NCBI GenBank assembly: GCA_964647905.1 | Contig: CAZYJR010000041.1 | Coordinates: 1 to 33,797, forward strand | DNA: 33,797 nucleotides | Source of the DNA: CAZYJR01 sp964647905 | GTDB taxonomy: Bacteria > Desulfobacterota > DSM-4660 > Desulfatiglandales > HGW-15 | Reading direction: 5' to 3' | Shown: positions 26,176-32,132 of the stretch, in pieces | How the letters are laid out: the number at the start of each line of letters is the position of its first letter | How positions within the stretch are numbered: the stretch's first letter is position 1 | Notes under the pieces: model-generated | Databases searched by the model: none | Seen by the model: the letters and a program-made list of their open reading frames with translations, nothing else | Told to the model about the DNA's origin: nothing | Translations under genes and position numbers: made by a program

Positions 26176-26838
26176 TTACTTTCGCTGGATTCCATGGACT
26201 ATTATATTGATCGCCAGATCAAGCGTGGGTTTCAGATAGTCCTTTTCGGGGTTGATCATTCGCTTGCTTTCTTCCCAGAGGACCGCCCCGGTAAACACGC
26301 TCCAAATGATGTCGGCGAGCGCGACTGGGTGATGGGACTCGAACCGCCTTTCCACAATGCCTTCCTCAAATATGCTTGCAAGGCTTCTGAGGCACTTGGC
26401 CGCCAGATCGTTTAGCCGGTTGGAGCGTTCCGGGGAAAGTTCCTTCAAACCATCGCTTGCTTGGAGATGAAACAGATTGATCAGGATCAGGGGATCGAAG
26501 AGAAAGACATCATAGAGCAACGCCTTCAGCGCATCCAGCTTTTCATAGGCGTTGCGCGAGTCATCCTCTTTGAGCCGGTCGAGCCTTTCGGAAAGGTATT
26601 GGAGAAGCTGAAGATTGAGGGAGACATAGAGATCGTGTTTGTTCTTGAAATAGAGGTAGAGGGCGGCAGGACTCAATTCCGCTTCCTCGGCGATCTCCTC
26701 GACCGTCGCAGCCTTGAATCCCTTGGCGTAGAAGAGCTTTTTGGCCGCATCCAATATCTGCTTACGCCGAATCTTCTGCTGATTGCCCTTCTCGCGTTCT
26801 CTCCTCTCCGCTATTCCCAAGGGCGCCCGCCCCCTCAT
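26176..26838 (-). CDS. TetR-family transcriptional regulator
   Basis: DNA-binding repressor of 220 residues. The N-terminal helix-turn-helix runs from about 24 to 70 and includes ILDAAKKLFYAKGFKAATV and ELSPAALYLYFKNKHDLY. The C-terminal ligand domain is helical and ends in a stretch like that of TetR_C regulators of fatty acid or CoA-linked pathways. It lies inside the minus-strand run, between an acyl-CoA synthetase and livG, with a 108-base AT-rich gap upstream that holds a likely promoter and direct repeats. It probably senses an acyl-CoA and controls these genes; the ligand is unknown. Confidence 0.9.
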   Translation of the reverse strand: MRGRAPLGIAERREREKGNQQKIRRKQILDAAKKLFYAKGFKAATVEEIAEEAELSPAALYLYFKNKHDLYVSLNLQLLQYLSERLDRLKEDDSRNAYEKLDALKALLYDVFLFDPLILINLFHLQASDGLKELSPERSNRLNDLAAKCLRSLASIFEEGIVERRFESHHPVALADIIWSVFTGAVLWEESKRMINPEKDYLKPTLDLAINIIVHGIQRK

Positions 26839-26848
26839 AAATAGTATT

Positions 26849-26896
26849 CAGTCAACTAATGCTTCTTCACGTAACTAAATAATATTTACCTGTCAA
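26849..26896 (-). promoter_or_regulatory. Candidate promoter and operator upstream of tetR
   Basis: On the minus strand a perfect -35 hexamer TTGACA (26896-26891) is followed by an AT-rich spacer; the best-placed -10 sequences are poor. Two similar 11-mers, CAGTCAACTAA (26849-26859) and CACGTAACTAA (26868-26878) on the plus strand, are 19 bases apart, nearly two helical turns. They cover the space between the -10 region and the start codon. They are plausible operator half-sites for the TetR protein. The call rests only on this pattern. Confidence 0.4.
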
Positions 26897-26946
26897 GGGA
26901 ATTATCTCCCGCCCAGGTAAATCCCGCGGTTCCCGAGACCCAAAGG

Positions 26947-28470
26947 CTACTTGCTCCCATAGAGCTTCTTGATTGTGTCGCGATCCGGGACCCCCTCCCG
27001 GGTCAAGGGAAAATCCTCAACGAACTCAACATACTGCGGTTTCTTGTACCGGGCGATTCTCTCTCCCACAAAGTCGATGAGCTCCTGAGGGGGCAGAACT
27101 TGTCCTTCTTTGAGCTTGCATACCGCCTTGATCCCCTCGCCCCATTTCTGGTCCGGCACTCCAAAGACCGCCACCAGCTCCACTGCAGGGTGCTGGAGGA
27201 TAGCCTTTTCCACCTCCAGGGGATAAACGTTTTCCCCGCCCGGCTTTATCAGCTCCTTTTCCGGCTTTCGCCCGGCGTACCAGAGAAATCCGTCTTCGTC
27301 GAATCGTCCCAGGTCCCCGGTGTGGTGCCACCCTTCCCGGAACGTGTACGCCGTATCTTCCTTCAGATTCCAGTAGCCTTTGAACACCATAGGTCCCCTT
27401 ACAGTGATTTCCCCCACCTGCCCGATCTCGACGGGGCGGTCGTAGTCGTCCACCAATCGTACTTGGGCCATGGGAAGCATTCTTCCTGCGGAACCGGGCT
27501 TTTCATCATAGCGGGAAAACGTGGCAAGGCAGGAAGTCTCGGTCTGCCCGTAAAGACAATAGAAGCTCCCTCCTGTGCGACCCTGGTACCGCTCGATGGT
27601 CTCAGGATTTTCCAGACCGCCTACGGCCCGCAAGGATGAGATATCGGCGCCCGTCTTTTCGTGTTCGTCAAGGACCGAGGCAAGAATGGGCGGAAATTCC
27701 ACCATAAAGCTTACCTTCTTGTCTTGGATTAGTTTCGTTGTCTTGGGGGGGTCGAACTTCTTGATGTTTATGGTAAGACCGCCCGCGTGGAAGGTGGAAG
27801 TAGCGGCGAAGAGTCCTCCCACGTGGAAAAGGGGCAGGATAGAGAGGTGGACGTCTGTGGGGTTCAGGCCGAGCTGGTACATGAAGTGCATGTTCGCCCA
27901 AAGCACGTTCCCGTGACTCAGCAGTGCGCCTCTCGGCCTCCCGGCCACGGCCGCGGTATGGATGATGACGAATCCGTCATCCGTGTGCACTTCCTCCCCT
28001 TCGAAACTATCCCCGTCTTGATGCATTAGTTCTCCGAAATCGATGAATTCTCCTCCATCAGGGTCAAGGTTGAAGTACTTCTCCACGGAGGGAAGGTTGC
28101 CGCGGATCCGCTTGGCCGTTCCCTGGAATTCTCGGTCCACGAACAGAAATCTGGGCCCACAGTCATTGAGATTGTACTCGATTTCGTCCGGAGAAAGCCT
28201 CCAGTTGATGGGGAGCACAATGGCGCCAGCGGCTGCGGCCGCACCATAGATCAAGAAATACTCCGCACCGTTTTTTCCCAGCACTGCGATTCGGTCCCCT
28301 TTCGTTATCCCCGCCTTCAGCAGGCCGGCTGCAAGGCGGTCCACCTGTTCCTTGTATTGAGAAAAGGTCAGGACGCGATTCTCCGAGGCCTCCAGCCAGG
28401 CTTCGTTTGTTTTAAAGCATGCGGCGTTTCGCCTGACGACATCATAGAAGGTAAAATCATAGAGTCCCAT
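26947..28470 (-). CDS. AMP-binding acyl-CoA synthetase, divergent active-site motifs
   Basis: ANL-superfamily ligase of 507 residues. The family order is clear: DRIAVLGKNGAEYF near 60, CLYGQTETS near 300 for the adenine site, WHTGDLGRFDEDGF near 390, and GGENVYPLEVE in the C-terminal domain. The P-loop reads IHTAAVAGRPRGALLSH, not the usual YTSGTTGxPKG. The C-terminal catalytic-lysine region reads PLTREGVPDRDTIKK, not the usual GKxxR. The start at 28470 follows GGAG at six bases; an upstream in-frame ATG at 28590 would add 40 residues unlike the family. It is the first gene of the minus-strand catabolic run, 108 bases before tetR. Confidence 0.88.
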   Translation of the reverse strand: MGLYDFTFYDVVRRNAACFKTNEAWLEASENRVLTFSQYKEQVDRLAAGLLKAGITKGDRIAVLGKNGAEYFLIYGAAAAAGAIVLPINWRLSPDEIEYNLNDCGPRFLFVDREFQGTAKRIRGNLPSVEKYFNLDPDGGEFIDFGELMHQDGDSFEGEEVHTDDGFVIIHTAAVAGRPRGALLSHGNVLWANMHFMYQLGLNPTDVHLSILPLFHVGGLFAATSTFHAGGLTINIKKFDPPKTTKLIQDKKVSFMVEFPPILASVLDEHEKTGADISSLRAVGGLENPETIERYQGRTGGSFYCLYGQTETSCLATFSRYDEKPGSAGRMLPMAQVRLVDDYDRPVEIGQVGEITVRGPMVFKGYWNLKEDTAYTFREGWHHTGDLGRFDEDGFLWYAGRKPEKELIKPGGENVYPLEVEKAILQHPAVELVAVFGVPDQKWGEGIKAVCKLKEGQVLPPQELIDFVGERIARYKKPQYVEFVEDFPLTREGVPDRDTIKKLYGSK

Positions 28471-28585
28471 AACATCTCCTTTTTGGACCAGGGTCGGGCC
28501 AAGCCAACCGATTGATTTCCAAGGACTATTCCTCCAATCAAAATCGTTTTCACACCCTATATCGCTCTTTATAACACAAAAATGG

Positions 28586-28604
28586 GTCATATGGCGCCCA
28601 GCGG
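28586..28604 (+). repeat. Dispersed 19-base repeat, copy 1
   Basis: GTCATATGGCGCCCAGCGG matches GTCATATGGTGCCAAGCGG at 30131-30149 at 17 of 19 positions. The two copies lie in the gaps on either side of the radical SAM gene. ATATG and GCGCC fragments are common, but a 19-base match in non-coding DNA 1.5 kb apart is unlikely by chance. Confidence 0.45.
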
Positions 28605-28685
28605 TTTATCTGAGGAGGTAGGAGTCTCCAGTCGGCTTCCGTCCAGCCGGGCAGTCCTGATCCAAAGTGGGAGACAACGGGAGAT

Positions 28686-29798
28686 CTATTGAACTATGGA
28701 TACCCCAAGGAGGTGCATATTTCCGATGTGAACCTGCCTCAGCCCGGCGTCCAGGGAGGCCTGGCGGCATCGGAAGGCGTGTTCGGATGATGTGAATGGA
28801 AGGTCTCCCATGAGAAAGCCGGGGTGGAAGGCGAGAAGGTTGTATGGGATTTCCGGGTTCAGCCGGGCCAAAAAGGAGGCGATCCCTTTGACCTCCTCTT
28901 CATCCACGTATCCAGGGACCAGCAGTGTGCTCGCAACCAGAAGGGGAGGGGTCGGGCGATCCGCTGTGCGGGCGGCCGCTCTTTCCACGTTTGCCAGGAT
29001 GTGACGGTTGCTGGCACCGCAAAGGGCCTGGTGAATCCGATCATCCCAGGCCTTTAGGTCGAACTTGATGCACCCGCCCGATTCCAGGCTCAATTCAAGC
29101 ATCTTTTCCAGGAAAGGCTCTTTGGCCGTACCGTTCGTCTCCCAGCAGATCCTGAGAAGGCCCCCTTCACGCCGCCTCCGTGCGATGTTGGAGCACTTGA
29201 CGGCGTGGAGGATCTGAGGGGTGGGGTCCCCTCCAAAGTAGCAGATGCAGGAGGTCTCAGCGTCCACCGCTCCGGCAAGGGTCGAAGCCGGGACCCTCTC
29301 GGAGGAGTGGGTGAGTCGTCGAAACTGATGGTTTTGGCAAAAGAGGCAGTTGAAGGAGCAGGCATGATAGAATACGGCCAGGTTCTCGAAGTCCCGTTCA
29401 GGACCCCGGCGGTGGGCGTACTGGGGGTGACCAGCGCCGGTGCCGCCGGGACATACAAAGTCGGCAACACAATTGGTGGGAAGGGGGTCGTGGTAGAAAG
29501 AAAGGTTCCCCTCGTGGGGCCTCCCGCCCCTGACCCGGCCCCGCTCGGCTACCCTCAGCCCGCAATAGCCTCTTTCCCCTTCAGGGATCAGGCACTCTCG
29601 CATGCAAAGCCGGCAGGGGATGCCATTCTCGGCTTTCGGCGCCTCTTCCGGCAGACCGGAGTCTCGGCGCGAGGCCTTGTGAACCGCCTCAATGTGCGGG
29701 CGCACGAGATCGAAGCGCTCCTTTATGCAGCCCGAACAGGCCGCAATCGCCCCTGAGATCAGCCGGTCTTCTTTGCCGCAAAAAAGACAAAGGCCCAT
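28686..29798 (-). CDS. Radical SAM protein, pyruvate formate-lyase-activase-like, with N-terminal cysteine clusters
   Basis: Radical S-adenosylmethionine enzyme of 370 residues. The 4Fe-4S motif is Cys147-x3-Cys151-x2-Cys154 in CSFNCLFCQN, followed by the glycine-rich strand YFGGDPTPQ near 191. Two further cysteine sets precede it: Cys4, Cys7, Cys21, Cys24, which resembles a zinc knuckle, and Cys62, Cys65, Cys69, Cys79. The second set is typical of the AmmeMemoRadiSam/PflA-like group, whose substrates are mostly unknown. It has no ribosome site, and its promoter suggests a leaderless message. It is not obviously linked in function to the acyl-CoA genes downstream. Confidence 0.82.
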   Translation of the reverse strand: MGLCLFCGKEDRLISGAIAACSGCIKERFDLVRPHIEAVHKASRRDSGLPEEAPKAENGIPCRLCMRECLIPEGERGYCGLRVAERGRVRGGRPHEGNLSFYHDPLPTNCVADFVCPGGTGAGHPQYAHRRGPERDFENLAVFYHACSFNCLFCQNHQFRRLTHSSERVPASTLAGAVDAETSCICYFGGDPTPQILHAVKCSNIARRRREGGLLRICWETNGTAKEPFLEKMLELSLESGGCIKFDLKAWDDRIHQALCGASNRHILANVERAAARTADRPTPPLLVASTLLVPGYVDEEEVKGIASFLARLNPEIPYNLLAFHPGFLMGDLPFTSSEHAFRCRQASLDAGLRQVHIGNMHLLGVSIVQ

Positions 29799-29805
29799 AA
29801 TCTAA

Positions 29806-29834
29806 AAAATACCATCGATGGACTATGCTTTCAA
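29806..29834 (-). promoter_or_regulatory. Candidate promoter of the radical SAM gene, near-leaderless
   Basis: On the minus strand TTGAAA (29834-29829) and TATTTT (29811-29806) are 17 bases apart, and only seven bases separate the -10 from the ATG at 29798. Transcription would start at or next to the start codon, which fits the lack of a ribosome site. The spacer contains a perfect 10-base palindrome, CCATCGATGG (29812-29821), a possible operator. Confidence 0.45.
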
Positions 29835-29940
29835 AGGGGAGGTTTTTAGGGCAGTAAGCAGGTTAAGAAGATTAGTCAGTTTCCGTCCAGAAATGGCCCT
29901 TTCTCCCAATCTCGGCGTCGATCTGCGGGGCTGGTCGTGC

Positions 29941-30050
29941 GGCGTACTCCAGTACGCCTCCTCCCAACCCCTTGATTTGACTCGGGCCATCCTTGGCCCT
30001 CGCCCTTCGGGCACCCTAACGGGTGTCCCATTCCGCTGTCCTGCGGAATG
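29941..30050 (+). repeat. Array of five small stem-loops
   Basis: Five inverted repeats lie in 110 bases. Their stems and positions are GGCGTAC/GTACGCC (29941-29958), GGGCCA/TGGCCC (29984-29999), GCCC/GGGC (30002-30012), ACCC/GGGT (30013-30024) and CATTCCGC/GCGGAATG (30029-30050). Loops are three to six bases. All would fold on either strand. None has a T run behind it. The density suggests a structured repeat element or RNA and not a terminator. Confidence 0.6.
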
Positions 30051-30130
30051 GTCCTTGACCTTGGAAGAAATTGCTTATTTCTGCCCTGGAAACTCCCTAG
30101 TGCGGAGAACTCATTTATGGATGGGCACTA

Positions 30131-30149
30131 GTCATATGGTGCCAAGCGG
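30131..30149 (+). repeat. Dispersed 19-base repeat, copy 2
   Basis: GTCATATGGTGCCAAGCGG pairs with the copy at 28586-28604 (17 of 19 identical). Its left edge coincides with the right arm of a 7-base inverted repeat (30097-30103 with 30125-30131), as if it lay at the end of a small mobile or repeated element. Confidence 0.45.
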
Positions 30150-30331
30150 AGCGTATCTCCAATGGGGCCTCCGGACATGGTAGGGCTCATAAGATGAGGG
30201 ACTTTATCTGCTTCTTGCCGCAGAGCTCATCGGTTTGATTGATATCGGGTTTTTTTGCAGGCATGGAAAGATGATATGCAGGATGCGCGTTGGACAGTCA
30301 GCGGTTCGCCCGGCTTCTGGCATTTTCGGTC

Positions 30332-30359
30332 TTGAAAAAATTTCCGTGTATCCTAGAAT
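30332..30359 (+). promoter_or_regulatory. Sigma70-type promoter upstream of femAB and the long hairpin
   Basis: TTGAAA (30332-30337) and TAGAAT (30354-30359) are 16 bases apart, each five of six to consensus. Transcription should start near 30366, at the first base of the hairpin that follows. Confidence 0.65.
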
Positions 30360-30366
30360 GTCTTAT

Positions 30367-30441
30367 ACCTCGTTGGCTCGGAATATGTGGTGATTACATC
30401 ACTAACATATTTATGGACCAACGAGGTTTTTCAGTTTTTTT
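30367..30441 (+). terminator. Promoter-proximal hairpin with T tracts: terminator, attenuator or small RNA
   Basis: The outer stem ACCTCGTTGG (30367-30376) pairs perfectly with CCAACGAGGT (30418-30427). Inside it AATATGT (30382-30388) pairs with ACATATT (30405-30411), and TGAT (30391-30394) with ATCA (30398-30401). Together they make 21 base pairs. Five T residues end the stem and seven more follow at 30435-30441. The femAB ATG lies 25 bases further on. A transcript from the promoter just upstream would consist of this hairpin alone if it terminates. Confidence 0.6.
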
Positions 30442-30466
30442 CCCCCATGTTGGGCATAGGAGCGCT

Positions 30467-31552
30467 ATGAAGGTCGACTTGAGACGAAAGGAGCCGGAAT
30501 CACTTTTCCGGAGGGATATCGTCTTTCAAACCTTTTTTTGGAGCCAGGTGAAGTCACGGCTCGGTTGGAAGCCAAAGGCCTTTAATTTTTTCTCCCCAAG
30601 TGTCAGCGGTGACGTATTGGTGCTCACCAGGACCTTGAATAACGGAATATCGGCGGCATATGTGCCCCAAGGGCCTGAGCGCGGTCCCGAGCCGGAAGAA
30701 TACGGTTTGTTTCTGGAAGACTTATCCGAAAAATTGGCCGACCATATAGACCCATCAGTGGCCTTCATACGGTATGACCTTCCATGGGAATCCCCGTACA
30801 CAGACGAAAATGGGGAGGCCGGCGGAAAGAACGGACAGCCTGTCCGTCCCGAAGCAAGGCTGCAGGAAATCCGTATGAATTTCGGTACCAGCTCATGGAA
30901 CCTTCGTAAGGCCGTAACTGATCTCACGGTGGCGGACGCCGTGCATGTAGACCTTAGTGCCGATGAAAACGAGATCCTTTCCAGAATGAAGCCAAAGACC
31001 AGGTACAATATACGCCTTGCCGGAAAAAAAGGAGTGAAGGTTGTTTCGGCCTCGCAAGAGCTCCTCCCGGTATTCTATGAACTCTATTGCCAGACAGCCG
31101 CACGCAATAAGTTCCCCGCTTGCGGATATGAACATTTCTCCGCCCTCTTCTCCGCTCTTGCCGCCAACCCCGATCCCCCTGAATGCCACTTCCTTTTCGC
31201 CATTCACGGCAAGCAGTACCTTGCCGGCGCCATCATAGCCATTTCAGGACGCACCGCGACATATCTGTTCGGAGCCTCATCCACTGATAAAAGGAATCTG
31301 ATGGGTTCCTACGCCATACAGTGGGAAGCTATCCGACTGGCCATGGCCAAGGGATGTCTGGTTTATGATATGGGAGCGGTTGCTCCTACCGCCGATCCAG
31401 AGCACCCGTTTTACGGATTGTTCCGGTTCAAGACCGGATTCGGGGGAAAGGTCGTTCATAGAAACGGCTCATGGGATTATCCCCTCCAGGAAGACAAATA
31501 CAATATCTTCCGCAACCAGGAAACAATCGGGCGGATGCATTTGGCCGAATGA
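30467..31552 (+). CDS. FemAB-like aminoacyltransferase (GNAT-fold, peptidoglycan bridge family)
   Basis: Protein of 361 residues with two GNAT-like halves, as in FemA/FemX/FmhB, which add amino acids from aminoacyl-tRNA to the peptidoglycan stem. The opening has FQTFFWSQVKSRLGWKP, and the block MKPKTRYNIRLAGKKGVKV (about 174-192) is the family's central motif. The end has GSYAIQWEAIRLAMAKGCLVYDMGAV and FYGLFRFKTGFGG, typical of FemX. I start at ATG 30467 because of the AGGAG site; the frame is open further upstream but runs through the hairpin and promoter. Its GC content is visibly lower than its neighbours, suggesting transfer or a different history. Substrate is unknown; in Gram-negatives such genes also occur in surface polysaccharide and exosortase loci. 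Confidence 0.85.
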   Translation: MKVDLRRKEPESLFRRDIVFQTFFWSQVKSRLGWKPKAFNFFSPSVSGDVLVLTRTLNNGISAAYVPQGPERGPEPEEYGLFLEDLSEKLADHIDPSVAFIRYDLPWESPYTDENGEAGGKNGQPVRPEARLQEIRMNFGTSSWNLRKAVTDLTVADAVHVDLSADENEILSRMKPKTRYNIRLAGKKGVKVVSASQELLPVFYELYCQTAARNKFPACGYEHFSALFSALAANPDPPECHFLFAIHGKQYLAGAIIAISGRTATYLFGASSTDKRNLMGSYAIQWEAIRLAMAKGCLVYDMGAVAPTADPEHPFYGLFRFKTGFGGKVVHRNGSWDYPLQEDKYNIFRNQETIGRMHLAE

Positions 31553-31677
31553 TATTTCCGCCTTCTTCATCCGCCGGAGCCGCTCCGCTCATGTAACGCT
31601 TTGTGTTTCCGTAGATTCCCAAGGCCTCCCTTTAGTCGGTCAGGGCCGCTTGGGGTATAGGCCTGCGAAGAGCCCTC

Positions 31678-31706
31678 TTGACTTACAGTTTTTCTTACAG
31701 TAAATA
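31678..31706 (+). promoter_or_regulatory. lexA-imuB promoter with direct-repeat operator
   Basis: TTGACT (31678-31683) and TAAATA (31701-31706) are 17 bases apart. Two exact copies of CTTACAGT (31682-31689 and 31694-31701) sit between and on the hexamers, 12 bases apart, and the second is part of the 9-base palindrome-like TTACAGTAA. Sites placed over a promoter in this way are typical of LexA control. I cannot match the sequence to a described deltaproteobacterial LexA box. Confidence 0.6.
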
Positions 31707-31747
31707 TGGGGCCGTATGAGGATCCCAAGACCGAGGAGGAAGGGGTG

Positions 31748-32117
31748 ATGAAGCTGACCGAAAAACAGAAGGCCTTCCTGGCCTATCTCTCCGGGTATCA
31801 GGAGGAGTGGGGGCGGCCGCCGAGCTTTGAGGAGATCCGGGGGCGAGCACTTCGTGCTGCTGGTTGCCGGGGACTCCATGCGGGACGAGGGCATCCTGGA
31901 CGGGGACTACGTGGTGGTCAGGAGGCAGCCCGCGGCTGAGAACGGCGATACCGTGGTGGCGCTCCTGAAAAACGAGACCACGGTGAAGAAGTACTACCGG
32001 AGGCCGGGATACGTGGAGCTCAGGCCCGCGTACCAGGGGATGGCCTCGATCATAGTGCGGGAGGGGGAGCTTCGCATAGAGGGAAAGGTGGTGGGGGTGA
32101 TCAGGCACTACAAGTGA
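31748..32117 (+). pseudogene. lexA: lexA with internal deletion and frameshift
   Basis: An ATG at 31748 behind GGAGGAAGG starts the LexA N-terminus (LTEKQKAFLAYLSGYQEEW, then RPPSFEEIR, about 31 residues). At about 31841 the frame breaks, and the LexA C-terminal peptidase domain continues in another frame to TGA 32115-32117. That domain has the catalytic Ser in AGDSMRDEGILDGDYVV and the catalytic Lys in TTVKKYY. Together the parts give about 122 residues, against about 200 for LexA. About 80 residues are gone, including the recognition helix and the Ala-Gly self-cleavage site. The 31-residue N-terminal piece and the peptidase half could not repress in the normal way. A sequencing or assembly error would have to remove about 230 bases, so true deletion seems likelier. 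Confidence 0.75.
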
Positions 32118-32132
32118 GCCCCGGAGTTTGGT

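Larger units (their letters stand above)
29799..30466 (+). other. Gene-free stretch rich in hairpins and repeats
   Basis: About 670 bases without a supported gene. From left to right it holds the radical SAM promoter, a run of small inverted repeats at 29941-30050, and a 7-base inverted repeat CTAGTGC (30097-30103)/GCACTAG (30125-30131). Next come the second copy of a dispersed repeat (30131-30149), a plus-strand promoter, and a long hairpin with T tracts just before femAB. A 121-codon open frame at 29818-30183 runs through the hairpins and has no ribosome site, so I do not treat it as a gene. Confidence 0.6.

Noticed and set aside
29818..30183. 121-codon plus-strand frame
   Set aside because: It runs through five hairpins, has no ribosome site and no recognisable motif.
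30367..30427. Possible attC site
   Set aside because: The core bases are in the reverse order (GTTGG at the left and CCAAC at the right), and a promoter before it and T tracts after it fit a terminator better.
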